From NCBI GenBank assembly GCA_006176705.1, contig QRFJ01002290.1, positions 506,001-570,000 on the forward strand: DNA of 64,000 nucleotides, read 5' to 3'. The notes under the pieces are model-generated. The model made no database searches. It was not told the origin of the DNA and worked only from the letters and a program-made list of their open reading frames with translations. A program made the translations under genes and the position numbers. Shown piece by piece: positions 11,080 to 22,448 of this stretch (positions within the stretch are counted from its first letter, which is position 1; every line of letters starts with the position of its first letter). This DNA is from Cocos nucifera. Lineage: Eukaryota; Streptophyta; Magnoliopsida; Arecales; Arecaceae.

Positions 11080-12138
11080 GTACTGTAAGATGTGCACGAA
11101 GGACTCTGCGGAAGTCACGCAGGAGCCAGGTCCCTGTCGCAAAAACTACTTCGATAAGAGTACTACTGACCGACCTTGTTTCACGATTCCGTGGAATATG
11201 TGAAGAAGTGCGACCGCTGTCTGAAAAACGCCAGCATGCAAAGGCAGCCGGCATCCGAGCTTGCTCCACTCAGTGCACCTTGGCCATTTGTGCAGTGGAG
11301 AATGGATATACTCGACCCCTTCCCAACGACGTTCGAGCAATGGAAGTTCCTCCTGATCGCGATCGATTATTTCACCAAGTGGATCAAAGCCGAACCACTA
11401 GCAAAGATTACAGAGGCCAAGGTGCAGGACTTCATCTGGAAGTCACTAGTCTACCAGTTCGGCCTACCCTGAACCCTTATAACCAATAATGGACGACAGT
11501 TCACTGGGACAAGGTTCGCCGAATTCTGTGAAGGACTGAACATCTTCCATCGCTTCACATCGGTGGCTCATCCGTAGGCCAACGGAGAGGCTGAGGTGAC
11601 CAACCGAACCCTGCTACAAGATATCAGGACAAGGCTCGATAGGACAAAGGGGACTTGGATGGACGAACTCTACCACGTCTTCTGGGCATACCGAACTACA
11701 CAAAAGGTGCCGATCGGGGAAACATCCTTCGCCTTGGTCTTTAGTACGGAGGCAGTTATCCCGATCGAACTTCAGCTCCCGTCTGCATGAGTCGTGGACT
11801 TCAACGAGCAGCTCAACCCCTAGGACCTCAGAGTTAACCTCGACCTGCTGGAAGAAAAAATGGAGGAGGCCCGCATCTGGATGGCAGCCTACAGACGAAA
11901 GGTGGCCCAATACTATAACTCCAGAGTTAGGGGTAAGACGTTCAGAGTGGGGGACCTAGTGCTTCGATGAGTCGTCGTCTCTCAGCCTCAGAGTCAAGGG
12001 AAGCTCACCCCAAATTGGAAAGGTCCGTATGAAGTGATGGAGGTCATCCGGTCTGGAACTTATCGCCTGAAGAAGCTCGGAGGAATAGTGCTTCTCCGAC
12101 CTTGGAACTCAGAAAATCTGAGGATGTATTACCAGTAG
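11080..12138 (+). pseudogene. Gypsy-1 integrase, catalytic Asp lost
   Basis: Integrase inserts the DNA copy into the host genome. The N-terminal HHCC zinc finger is at about 11090-11230 (ending CDRCLKNA). The rve catalytic core holds MDILDPFP (first Asp), then LITNNGRQF at about 11472-11500, where the expected second Asp is Asn, and ANGEAE (Glu, about 11580). The C-terminal part with LTPNWKGPYEV ends at the TAG at 12136-12138. Stops at about 11086, 11470, 11575, 11788, 11821 and 11968 sit at positions normally Gln or Arg. Dead as it stands. Confidence 0.88.
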
Positions 12139-12204
12139 ACTTCCTTTAATGAAACTCCTTCGCTCAGCATTATTGTTTTCTGGTGCAAGGATTACGTGAT
12201 GACA

Positions 12205-12725
12205 GGAAAGAAACGAGCGAAAGTGGCCCATTAGAAACAGGAGGAGAACCTCATCCTGACGCGAGCCAAGTCAAAAACCTCGTTCACCTTAGACGAGATG
12301 AAGAGGCACGGACGATAGTCCGTATGTGCCCCCACAGCCCATTAGGAACAGGAGGAGAACCTCATCCTAACGTGAGCAAAGTCGAAGGCCTCGTTCACCT
12401 TAGACGAGATGGGGGAGAGGCACAAACGACGATCCGAATGTGCCCCACAGTCCGTTAGGAACAGGAGGAGAACCTCGTCCTAACGCGAGCAAAGTCGAAG
12501 GCCTCGTTCACCTTAGACGAGATGGGGGGAGAAGCGCGGACGACGGTCGTATGTGCCCCCACAGCCCGTTAGGAACAGGAGGAGAACCTCGTCCTAACGT
12601 GAGCAAAGTCGAAGGCCTTCGTTCACCTTTAGACGAGATGGGGGGAGAGGCACGGACGATGGTCTGCATGTGCCCCCACAGCCTGTCCTGTTAGGAACCT
12701 CATCCTAACATGAGCAAAGTCCAAG
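12205..12725 (+). repeat. Tandem repeat in the Gypsy-1 3' untranslated region, about 113 bp x 5
   Basis: Units contain GGAACAGGAGGAGAACCTC, AGCAAAGTCGAAGGCCTCG, CACCTTAGACGAGATGG and ATGTGCCCC. The AGCAAAGTC phrase recurs at about 12264, 12376, 12489, 12602 and 12713. It lies between the pol stop and the polypurine tract. The same repeat, reverse-complemented and amplified to about 21 units, is at 57220-59520 in Gypsy-3. Confidence 0.88.
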
Positions 12726-12734
12726 TCCGAGCTC

Positions 12735-13070
12735 CGAAGTCTACAGGAGACAGGATCCCATGAACCTCGGTTAGAGATGAGATCTCTCCCGAGCACCCAT
12801 ATTAACCTCAGCTGCAGAAAATGAGAACTCCCCCGAATCGACCTCGACTGCAGGAGAGGAGATCCCCCCGAGTCAGCCTCGATCGCTGATGACAATATCG
12901 CCCCCGAGAAGCTTAACCTCCAACCTCGACCGCAGGAGGCGAGATCTGCTTCAACCTCGGCTGGAGATGAGATCTCTCCCGGGCTTCAACTTCAGCATCA
13001 ACTTTGGCTGGAGATGAGACCTCCGAGCTTCAACCTGAACCAGCACAGAGCCCAGAAGAGGACTTCGGCC
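12735..13070 (+). repeat. Second 3' untranslated repeat (GAGATCTCC type)
   Basis: Short degenerate units contain CAACCTCG, CTGCAGGA and GAGATC(T/C)CCCCGAG. The amplified homologue is the array at 55680-56990 in Gypsy-3. No coding signal. Confidence 0.7.
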
Positions 13071-13108
13071 GTTGCCTTTTCTGCACTCTTTCTTCGAGTT
13101 TCAAACTC

Positions 13109-13121
13109 GAGAGTGGGAGGA
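13109..13121 (+). other. Polypurine tract of Gypsy-1
   Basis: GAGAGTGGGAGGA lies immediately upstream of the 3' LTR and is the expected plus-strand primer. The matching tract in Gypsy-3 is at 55620-55631 on the minus strand. Confidence 0.75.
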
Positions 13122-13125
13122 CTAT

Positions 13126-14183
13126 TGTTGGAGATAAACTCCGCTCCTGCCGAAGTCCAGTTCGATGCCCAGCCTAACGCAACCGATAGCCATGGAAGAG
13201 CCTCAGCGGTCGAGCTCCTTTGGACTTCCAGCGGTCGGGCCTTAGCCGAACTCCTTCAACCGGTCGAACTCCTCAGCGACCGAGCTCCAGTCGAACTCCC
13301 ATAGGAGCCGAACTCCTTCTGAGCTCCCCCTTCGGTCAAACTCCTCAGCGGTTACACCCCAATCAAGCTCCTCAACAACCGAGCTTCAGTCGGACTTCCA
13401 TAGGAGTCGAACTCCTTTCGAGCCCCCCTTCGATCGAACTCCTCAGCGGTTGCACCCTGGCCGAACTCCTCAGTGGTCGAGCTCCAGTCGGACTCCCACA
13501 GGAGCCGAACTCCTTCCGAGCTCTCCCTTCGACTGAACTCCTCAGCGGTCGTGCCTCGATCGAGCTCCTTAGTGGCCGAGCTCCAGTCGGACTCCCACAG
13601 GAGTCCGAACTCCTTTGAAATTGGTATATGCCTGATTCCACCAACCAACGTCTGCTTCCTCGAGCTACGACTGTCGGACCTCGATGGTATGGCCACCACT
13701 ACCAGTCTGACGGCATCTTTTCCTCCGTAACAAACCCCATACGGCCCACGATCGAACGACATGGCTACCACTACTAGCGATGCCACTCTCTCCGTAACCA
13801 GCCTCATGCGACCCACGATCCATTAGTATGATTGTCACTATCCATCTGACGACGCTTTTCTCTCCGTACCAAACTTCATGCGGCCCCGATGACTCGCTAT
13901 CAAGCAGTATGGCCGTCACCATCAATCAAGCTCTGCCTATAAACAGGACCCTCCAGATATGCTATCTCTAAGCTCTAAGCTCTCCTCTTCTTCTCTAAAC
14001 TCTGCCGAACTCATTTCAGAGCACTCCATATCTGTTGGCCCGAACTGACTTGATCGTTGGAGGGTCCTACCGGAGCCACCCCCCATCGGCTCCGGATGGG
14101 ACTTCATTTTGCAGATGCCCGACGTCGACCTCATCAACCTCCACTCCAGCTGATTCCAACGACGACCAAATTCCGCATCAACA
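13126..14183 (+). repeat. 3' LTR of Gypsy-1
   Basis: 1,058 bp, beginning TGTTGGAGATAAACTCC and ending CCGCATCAACA. It aligns end to end with 5496-6543, carries the same minisatellite (13205-13615) and has a TATAAA at 13938-13943. Differences from the 5' LTR are mostly transitions. Confidence 0.93.
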
Positions 14184-14188
14184 GATAT
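14184..14188. repeat. Target-site duplication GATAT, right copy
   Basis: Exact copy of 5491-5495, directly after the terminal CA of the 3' LTR. Confidence 0.93.
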
Positions 14189-14610
14189 CATTATGAATGA
14201 TGTTATAATATTATGTAGACAATAAAGAAATGATATTTATATTATAACAGCCTGTGAATATAATGCACACATCTAATGAACGTCTTAAGTTAGATAATAT
14301 CACGGATACCTCCTTTTGGCATCGTAGGCTTAGTCATGTTAACAAAAATAGGATATACAGATTAGGCATAGAAAAAATTCTCGACATTAATGATTGTAAA
14401 TTATTGTCGACATATGAGTCCTATCTTCTTGGAAAGATGACAAAGTCATCTTTTATTAGAAAAAATGAAAAAGTAAGTGAGGTTCTAAGTCTCATACATA
14501 GTGATGTATGTGGATCTATAAACTCAAGTGCCAGAGAAGGATATCAATATTTCATTACGTTTATAGGTGACCTATCTAGATATGAGTACGTCTAGACTAA
14601 GTCATTTGAA
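14189..14610 (+). pseudogene. Ty1/copia GAG-pre-integrase and integrase start (continues 5060-5490)
   Basis: The frame from 14254 shows the GAG-pre-integrase signature FWHRRLSHVNKNRIYRL (about 14311-14361) and then the integrase start VLSLIHSDVCGSIN (about 14482-14523) with the first catalytic Asp. The zinc-finger Cys residues are degenerate (STYESYLLGKM). A stop follows YEYV at about 14593. The element is cut off by the run of N at 14611. Together with 5060-5490 it forms one copia copy split by Gypsy-1. Confidence 0.82.
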
Positions 14611-15349
14611 NNNNNNNNNNNNNNNNNNNNNNNNNNNNNNNNNNNNNNNNNNNNNNNNNNNNNNNNNNNNNNNNNNNNNNNNNNNNNNNNNNNNNNNNNN
14701 NNNNNNNNNNNNNNNNNNNNNNNNNNNNNNNNNNNNNNNNNNNNNNNNNNNNNNNNNNNNNNNNNNNNNNNNNNNNNNNNNNNNNNNNNNNNNNNNNNNN
14801 NNNNNNNNNNNNNNNNNNNNNNNNNNNNNNNNNNNNNNNNNNNNNNNNNNNNNNNNNNNNNNNNNNNNNNNNNNNNNNNNNNNNNNNNNNNNNNNNNNNN
14901 NNNNNNNNNNNNNNNNNNNNNNNNNNNNNNNNNNNNNNNNNNNNNNNNNNNNNNNNNNNNNNNNNNNNNNNNNNNNNNNNNNNNNNNNNNNNNNNNNNNN
15001 NNNNNNNNNNNNNNNNNNNNNNNNNNNNNNNNNNNNNNNNNNNNNNNNNNNNNNNNNNNNNNNNNNNNNNNNNNNNNNNNNNNNNNNNNNNNNNNNNNNN
15101 NNNNNNNNNNNNNNNNNNNNNNNNNNNNNNNNNNNNNNNNNNNNNNNNNNNNNNNNNNNNNNNNNNNNNNNNNNNNNNNNNNNNNNNNNNNNNNNNNNNN
15201 NNNNNNNNNNNNNNNNNNNNNNNNNNNNNNNNNNNNNNNNNNNNNNNNNNNNNNNNNNNNNNNNNNNNNNNNNNNNNNNNNNNNNNNNNNNNNNNNNNNN
15301 NNNNNNNNNNNNNNNNNNNNNNNNNNNNNNNNNNNNNNNNNNNNNNNNN
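14611..15349. other. Assembly gap (739 N)
   Basis: All bases are N. The plus-strand copia ends and CACTA-1 DNA begins on either side, so the gap hides at least one element boundary. An apparent open frame across it is made of unknown residues. Confidence 0.99.
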
Positions 15350-15834
15350 CTCTCTTTTTCCTCTTTTTCTCTCTTCTCTATCTCACTATTCTTGCTTTTA
15401 TTTCATAGGTTACCTCTAGTGCCGTCATCCTCCTCTAGCATCATCGTCGGCGACCCTCGAAGCTTTCGGTGCGATCCGCTCTCTATAGCCATAGATATAA
15501 TTTTTTTTTTAATTTTATAGTATTATTTATTAATCATATATATTTATAATAATTTATAAAATATTTATAATAAATATTATAAATATTTATTATAAATATT
15601 ATAATTATCTGCATAGTTTTTGGGCCATACCATAGCGGTTTGGGTGTGCCATCAGAACTGTGGACTGATCTATCAACGGATTGGGTTTGGATCGAATTCT
15701 AGATATTTAGATAGATCCAATTTTAATTACTGGTACCGGATCCAAATCCAAATATTCGATGGATCTGTACTTGAAGTACCAGACCTAACCCTAATGGATC
15801 CCGAAGGTCAGACCTGATTTCGAAATTTGAAACT

Positions 15835-16270
15835 AAGAAACTGAGAGATTGAGAGGGAGATCGACAGATTGAGAGAGGGAGGGTCGATCGCTCGCCGGCC
15901 ATCGACAAGGGAGATCGAGAGTGGGATGGAGGGGGTTCGGCCTTGCCGCCGTCGTCGACGAGGGAGATCGAGAGAGGGAGAGAGGAAGGAAGGGATCTGA
16001 CCTCGCTGCCTTCATTGTGAGGGAGGGGGGTCTGACCTAGCTGCCATCATTGGGAGGGAAGGGGTCCAGCCTCGCCGGCATCACTGGGAGGGATGGGGTT
16101 CGACCTTGCCAACAAGGGAGATCAAGAGAGTGAGAGATAGGGGAATGGGGTCTGACCTCATCGATGAGGGAGATCGAGAGAGGAAGATCGTAAGATGAAA
16201 AAGTTGGGAGGGAGGGGTTCGGCCTCGCCATCATCGTCGGTAAGAGAGATCAAGAGAGGAAGAGAGGGAG
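15835..16270. repeat. GA-rich degenerate tandem repeat
   Basis: Repeated phrases GAGGGAGATCGAGAGAG and GGGTTCGGCCTCGCC(G/A)CCATC with a period of roughly 50-60 bp. A second short array (16270-16430) repeats CGAGTCGGCTCGGATACGCAG. Both lie upstream of the CACTA-1 protein gene and may be its 5' leader. No coding evidence. Confidence 0.6.
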
Positions 16271-16789
16271 TGATCGAGGGGATGGCACACAGCCGAGTCG
16301 GCTTGGATACGCAGACGAGTCGGCTCGGATACGCAGTCGAGCCGGCTTAGGCCATGATCAAGCTAGCTGGGGGAGGACTCGAGTCGGATGTCTTAGGTAC
16401 GAAGTCGGCTATCTCAGGCATGGAGCCAGCTCAGCTTCCGAGCAAATAGAATTTAATATGTCTCTCTAAGATTTCAACTTTAATCCCTAAGGTGCCACAA
16501 TTATTTACTTTGTTCTTCTTTCAGGTTTCTAGATTAACACCAAGATTTGCACAAGAGATCGGATCTATGATTATTGCTCATCCTTAATTATTTATGAATG
16601 TAATTCATGTTATAGAATTTATTGTATAACATTTTCTAGATGTTTATATCTTGTTGCTTTTGTTTATTACATTGCATAATGATAGATCCATAAATTGATT
16701 AGTGTACATATTAGAGACTATTTATTGATGATATACTAATATTATTATTCAATATATTATATTGATTAATGTTCATTAACGTTATAGCT

Positions 16790-18616
16790 CACGATGACAC
16801 CGAAATGCCATCTAGCTTTCACCCCTGTCCCTTGGTGGATTACATGCAGTTCAGCATCCAAGGAGCAGTTGGAGCATACTCCATCCACCTCGACATCGAC
16901 TGCTCAGGAACCTCCACCATTGGCATCTACTCCACTGGTGACATTTACTCCACTGGCGGCATCTACTCCATCGATAGTTGAGCCTGTACCGTTGCTCATA
17001 TTTGAGACACATGCTACTACGTAGGTATCTGAGTGTACATTTTTATTATATTAGCACAACTTTATTTTTTATATAGTATTTGTATACTTATATATTTGCA
17101 TAACGTATTTACATTGCAGGTGCATCATCCAGTCGGATATTTTATAGTCCCACACGTATGGCACACGTGTGGAACTGCCAGCATCAGGTGATGGTCTATT
17201 ACGATGCGGAGGAGAGGTCGATAGAGAAGATCGCACGGGAGATGCATTTCTTTTTTAGAGTGCTTTTGAGATGGTAGGATATCATTTTCATAGAGCCCAG
17301 AGACTGACGTCTAATGGATGCTGCCATCAGAGACCGAATATAGGAGGAGATATGGGTAAGTATGTGCATTTTAGTTATATTTATGCATTTTATATGTTTA
17401 CACTATATATGTTTAATTAGAATAATTTTGTAGCTAATTTTTGATAACTTTGTGCAAAGGAGGTACGACTTTTTCGATCATGAGAGGGATCGAGATGCCC
17501 AACTGAGGAAGATCGGAGAGTTGTACCGGGGTTATAAGGTCAAGCTCCATAGAGAATGGCTCGAGCACCGACGAGACACTCTGAAGGAGCTTGTTCCCTG
17601 GATACAGGATTGTTCTCTGAGTTAGTGAGAGAGGATGGTTAGACACTGGAGGAGCCAGGAGTTTGAGATAAAATTCTTAACTTTTAAATTTTTTAATATG
17701 CTTAAAATTTTATTTAAATATTTTTTAAATATTTATTATTTATTTGAATATTTGTTAGACTACCTCTAGTTAGAATCAGGAGAACCATGCAACCCAGGAG
17801 TATACGCACACTCTAGGCCGCGAGTCTATGGCCAGTCATGTGCATATAGAGAGGTAATTAATTCTAAATCTTACTAGATAAATTAAATTTATATTTTTTA
17901 TCATCTTTCTGATAAATTTATTCTTTGTTATAGCTGATGAGAGATGAAGTGATGCTTAGTCGTAGCGAGATCTTTCGATCCAACCGCACGGATAAGATGG
18001 GCAGGCCGATGAATGCCACGATCAGACGTATTTTTGTAAGTATTAAATATATTGGTATATACGATTAGTATTATAGCATTTTTTATAAAATTTTATCTTA
18101 ATTTATAATTACAGGATCAGTTAGATGCGCTCGCGAGCGAGGGCCCGGATACCTCTGAGCCCTATGACCATCTGTCTCAGGTCTTGGGGCCTTGAGCACT
18201 CTAGGAGGATCCGATGTAGGTCCGAACACACGTCGATGAGCTACTAGTTTGAGATGAGGATCTCCTCATAGACTTTTGGTATCATCAATCGGGAGGAGCT
18301 TGAGGAGGCATTGGCAAGGGCAGATCGTGCTGCAATACGGGCAGATCGGGCTCAGGAGCGTGCATCTCATTTGGAGGGTATCGTGAGAGATATGATGTCG
18401 ACGCTCAACGCACGTTTTGGAGTTACGGACTTCGAGGATATGTTGGCCCGTATTTCAGCTCTAGCTCTGGCTCTGGCTCCAGCACCAGCTCCAGCTCCGA
18501 CTCCAGCACCAGCTTCGACTTCAGCTCCGGCTTTGGCTCCAGCTCCAGCTCTGGCTTTGGCTCTAGCTCTGGCTCCTGGTGATGACGATGATGATGTAGA
18601 TTTAGGAGACTTTTGA
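16790..18616 (+). pseudogene. Ptta/En/Spm-type transposase-associated protein gene of CACTA-1
   Basis: Exon-like blocks lie at about 16790-17030, 17118-17356, 17434-17650, 17755-17852, 17932-18032 and 18115-18616, separated by AT-rich introns with GT and AG borders (17853-17931 and 18033-18114 are clear). The blocks carry phrases typical of the plant Ptta/En/Spm (Transposase_24-like) family: RDAQLRKIGELYRGYKVKLH, RSEIFRSNRTDKMGRPMNATIRRIF, and a coiled-coil-like tail (ADRAQERASHLEGIVRDMM) followed by an Ala/Pro-rich run. CACTA-2 repeats the last three blocks with the same intron positions. Stops within blocks (for example about 17622 and 18195) suggest decay. Confidence 0.7.
18455..18570 (+). 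repeat. Ala/Pro-coding microsatellite
   Basis: Imperfect hexamer repeat GCTCCA/GCTCTG coding alternating Ala, Pro and Leu, followed by an acidic run (GDDDDDVDLGDF) at the protein C-terminus. A shorter version is at 39215-39290. Confidence 0.85.
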
Positions 18617-18779
18617 TGTATTTTATTTTTTTAAAAAAATATTATAATAAATTTTATTCGATAATAAAATTTTAGCATTTTAAAATAATTTTTGTGTTGA
18701 TTATATTTTCTCATGTTATATATCTATATTTATTAGATAAAATATATAAAAAATAAAAATTTTAATTTTTTTAATTATT

Positions 18780-19177
18780 TAAGATCTACGACAGTGATTT
18801 TATAACCGCTGTCATATCTGTGCCAATCGCTGTCATAGATTTCTGATGAAAACGATATCAACCACTGCATTAGACTTATGGCAGTGGTTAAGAAACCACA
18901 GCTATAGATTATCTATGGCAGCGATTATGTAACCACTATCATAGATAACCTATGGCAGTGGTTACATAATTGCTGCTATAGGTTGATATATTGCAATGAT
19001 TTATAAACCAATGTAATAGACTATCTATGGCAGTGATTCAAACAACCGCTGCCATAGAGCTACGACAATGACTTCAGTAGCAACGGTTAAATAACCGCTG
19101 CCATAGTCTATGGCAGCAATTTTTTAGGCTACGGTAGTGATTACGAACCACTGTCATAGCCCTTTTTTGTAGTTGTG
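18780..19177. repeat. CACTA-1 3' subterminal repeats and terminal inverted repeat
   Basis: About a dozen short units of the form CTATGGCAG(C/T)G(A/G)TT...AACC(G/A)CTGCCATAG in both orientations. In En/Spm relatives such arrays are bound by the element's own protein. The array ends in the terminal repeat at 19163-19177, and the adjacent three bases (CTG, 19178-19180) would be the target duplication. Confidence 0.85.
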
Positions 19178-19179
19178 CT

Positions 19180-19490
19180 GGATTTATTCAATTTATTAAT
19201 CCTGTCTTCCGCTATATGACCTAGTCTAAGGTGCCAAAGATACCTATCATTTAGACTATCCCTAGGTCACTTTGATCCTATGGCATTCATATTTTGCTCG
19301 ATATTGAAAATAGAAACATTAATATATAACTGATAGAGACCATTTATAAGGAATCCACTTGCAATTTTATTTCTTTCATAAAGAATATTATAATAGTCCT
19401 TAAGAAAATTAATTACATAGCCTTCTTGTGCTAAACATGAAATAGAAATCAAATTTCTCTTACTGCAGGCACATAAAAACAATCCCCAGA
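19180..19490 (-). pseudogene. Copia GAG-pre-integrase domain, interrupted by CACTA-1
   Basis: The minus strand reads FMCACSKRNLISISCLAQEGY, then the Leu-rich middle and the domain signature RYLWHLRLGHIAEDRINKL at about 19185-19240. The frame shifts at least once. The domain stops at the CACTA-1 end before the zinc-finger part. Confidence 0.75.
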
Positions 19491-19760
19491 ATTAAATCTA
19501 ATCCTCATTGTAGTCGAAGAGAGTAGGTTTTCACAGTCACAGTAGCAACTCTTGCTTCATTTTCGATGTGCAAGATCATCTCACCATCTCTCAGCCTCCT
19601 ATTATCCTCAAGATCCTGCATAGAAATGTACAAGTGAGCACTAGAACCAGAATCAAGCACCCAATTAGATGCAAAAGAAATCGTAAGGTTAGATTCTATA
19701 ACGAGCATACCTCTAGAAGGATCTGCCTCCTTGTTCTTCAAGCTGGCCAAGTAAAGAGGA
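19490..19760 (-). pseudogene. Copia aspartic protease domain
   Basis: The minus strand gives YLASLKNKEADPSRGMLVIE, then the active-site region NWVLDSGSSAHL (about 19637-19672) with the expected D-S-G triad, followed by LEDNRRLRDGEMILHIENEA. The zinc knuckle just upstream (CNTDSH, about 19770-19800) is decayed. Confidence 0.82.
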
Positions 19761-19889
19761 TAGTTTCACTTTTAGTGGCTATCAGTGTTGCAATAAAAAT
19801 ATTTTTTCTTGTCAGTAGTCTTCTTCTTTGGCTCTACCTTTTCTTCTTCTCACTATCCATCTTTTACTTCTTTACAGACTTCTTCTTCT

Positions 19890-20543
19890 TTCCAAAAGAT
19901 TTTCTCTTAGAAGAAGTCGCTCCACAGCAAGCACTGAGCTCTTTGAACCTTTCATAGAGAGCTCAGCAGTAACTAGTATGTTCATAAGTTCAGTCAAGGT
20001 ATTTTGAAGTTTATGCATATGGTAGTTCATAATGAACTGCCTATATACATTAGTCAAGGATTGCAGAATTATATCAATCTGCAGATTCTGATCTAACTTG
20101 ACACCGAGCTTCTCAAGCTCTTTTAAATTTTTGATCATCATTAGATAATGATCTTGGATCGACTGCCCAACATGCATTTGAGTCTTAAAAAGTCTCTTAG
20201 TGACTTGATATTTAGCTGCGCGACTTTGTTCACCAAATAACTCTTATAGGTGAGTCAATATTTGATGGCTAGTCTTTATGTCTTCATGTTGGTACTCGAG
20301 CTCATCAGACATCGAGCCTAACATGTAATACCTGGCTTTATTATCTTCATCCATCTATTTTTTTAGAGACGCTCTCTGATCAGTGAATGAACGGGCTGCT
20401 AAAGTAGAAGGATCCTGTTCCAACACATAAGTCAACTTCTCAAAATTCAAAACTATTTTGAAGTTTCAGAGTCAATCCTTATAGTTGGATCCAGTCAGTC
20501 TATGGGTGTCCAGGATACAAGCTAGTGGATTGGATGCAGACAT
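19890..20543 (-). pseudogene. Copia gag
   Basis: The likely start is the ATG at 20543, opening MSASNPLACILDTHRLTGSNY, a typical copia Gag N-terminus. The middle is the UBN2-type gag domain: YYMLGSMSDELEYQHE, SRAAKYQVTKRLFKTQMHVGQSIQDHYLMMIKNLKELEKLG and ILQSLTNVYRQFIMNYHMHKL. In-frame stops occur near 20465, 20362 and 20245. No capsid could be made without readthrough. Confidence 0.82.
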
Positions 20544-22437
20544 TTTTTTATAGAAAATCAAAATTTTTAGTTAGATTTTATAATTAGACTTAACCAATTT
20601 ATTTAAAAATTTTATTTTTAAATAAATTAGACTTTCACTATTTACTTGGATTCCTACACTTTCTTGGTAGAGATACAAAAATCTCTACGATTATAGATTT
20701 TTAGTGGGTGGTGCGGTTCCACTGACTGGCTTACCACCTCACCCAATAGTTATTGATGATGGATCAATCGATGAGTGAATAATTTTTATTTAATAATTCT
20801 CTAATCATGATGTACCAATATCTGATCTCTAATTCATGAATCTCACCATGTCCGAAATATTAATCCAATCCTTAGTTAAGTCAGATCCACCACTTGCATG
20901 AATTGAATTTCTGATTGGATCCCTCACCATATCCAAAATATTAAGCTCGATCCATCCTCCAACCCATAGCATCCAATGCTTAATAGACATGGTTGTATCT
21001 TTTTGGTGCAATTGAATCACTGTATCCAGCCGAGAATAATCAACCCCGAAAAGGGCCCGCACATCTATAATGGTGGAAGACCTTAGACTTAATATTTTTT
21101 TAGAAAGATTTAATTTAGATCTCTTTAAACTTGACTTGATTTAGTCATAACAATTATGACTAATCTAGTAGCATGGATTGGCTCGAATTGTTAGCCATCT
21201 CTAATTAGAACTGGATCAACATAAATGGCTAGGTAAGTAAGACCGATGGAAGGGATATGCCATTAACTCGATAAGAACGCATTCAGATCGAGTAGCTTAC
21301 AATTAAAAATCAATCGATCGTATCTACCAGACTTACCTTAGATATCAAATTATCGAATCAGAATCAATCAGATTAACCTACAATTCAGGCTCAAACCATG
21401 GAGCCAAATTAGGTCTTAACTTGATCGAGTCACATCTCAATGTGATTCGATCTTGATCCAGATTTAATCCTATCAGGCTAGTCAAATGTAAGCTTTCTTT
21501 GATCCCACCTAATCAACTCTTGATTCGGTTTGATCAACTACTAGATCTAATTGAGTTATCCAAGTCCAAACCCAATTTTATGAAGATTTTTAAATTAAAA
21601 AATTCATAATTTTAAGATCTAATTAATTTTATAATCTTAATTCTTAATTAAGTTTGAATTCATAAATAAAATATGTATCAAAATTTTAGAGTTTCAGGAT
21701 CTAGAATTTTGCAGAAAATAAATTTTGATTTCTAATTAAGGACGAACATGCAGTACCCCTACACATTATAAAAATACCCCATCGAATAGGAGGAGAGGGC
21801 TTTTAAATTCTACTTTGTTCTTATGATCGGACGGCTAAGGAGAATGCCTTAATCAAAAATATATTTTCTAAAATAAAATAAGTTAGATCTAAATTATATA
21901 TCATATATATAATCAACGATCTGACCTATACATGCCTTGCATACATCTCATGTATCATAACTCAATCAACCATGCATGCTTTCAAATATGATATATCATA
22001 TATTATATCTAAAAAATAAAATTTTAAATTTAATTATATAAAAATAAAACTATTCTAGATAGTTTATAAAACTATTCTATAACTTATCTAAGCATACATC
22101 TTTCATATCTCATATGAATAAATTAAAAATTAAAAACTTTATTTTCTATTTTCTAGATCTAATTACAATATTTATAACATCAAAAAAATAAAAATAAAAT
22201 AGATCTAAAATTATATTTAATCAAAATAATAACATGATTATACTAGACTACATATAGAACTATTTTATTTCTAGTCTAGTCATGCATCTCATACATTATA
22301 GATCTAAATCATATAATTTTAATATTCTAATTTTAGATCTAATCATATTTGATGTGATATTTAAAATTTTTTAATATTAGATTATAAATAAAAATTAAAT
22401 TATATTTAGAAAAAAGATCTGAAGAACTGCTAACGCA

Positions 22438-22448
22438 GTTCTGATACC
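22438..22448 (-). other. Primer-binding site of the minus-strand copia
   Basis: The minus strand reads GGTATCAGAAC right after the LTR end CAACA. It closely resembles the initiator-methionine tRNA site TGGTATCAGAGC used by plant copia elements. Confidence 0.75.

Larger units (their letters stand above)
5496..14183 (+). mobile_element. Gypsy-1: full-length Ty3/gypsy (Tat-like) LTR retrotransposon
   Basis: This 8,688-bp element has LTRs beginning TGTT and ending CAACA, a primer-binding site, gag, protease, reverse transcriptase, RNase H, a second RNase H, integrase, a repeat-bearing 3' untranslated region, a polypurine tract and a GATAT target duplication. The gypsy order (integrase after RNase H) is clear. 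The extra RNase H between RT-RNase H and integrase, and the gag type, point to the Tat lineage; that placement is family knowledge rather than a computed tree. The two LTRs differ by roughly one base in eleven over the first 340 bases by eye, so the insertion is not recent. Two frameshifts and many stops make it non-autonomous. Confidence 0.93.
15350..19177 (+). mobile_element. CACTA-1: En/Spm-type DNA transposon, 3' part
   Basis: The right terminus is the inverted-repeat end CACAACTACAAAAAA read on the minus strand (19163-19177), next to about 400 bp of subterminal repeats. Inside is a plant Ptta/En/Spm-type protein gene related to that in CACTA-2. The left end has no subterminal repeats, so it lies in the gap or was lost. 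15350-15830 is AT-rich with no gene seen. The element interrupts a minus-strand copia that continues at 19178. Confidence 0.82.

Noticed and set aside
15383..15396. CACTATTCTTGC as a possible left terminus of CACTA-1
   Set aside because: It lacks the TACAAAAA continuation and no subterminal repeats follow it.
14567..15520. 317-codon plus-strand open frame
   Set aside because: Most of it is unknown residues from the assembly gap, and its two ends belong to different elements.
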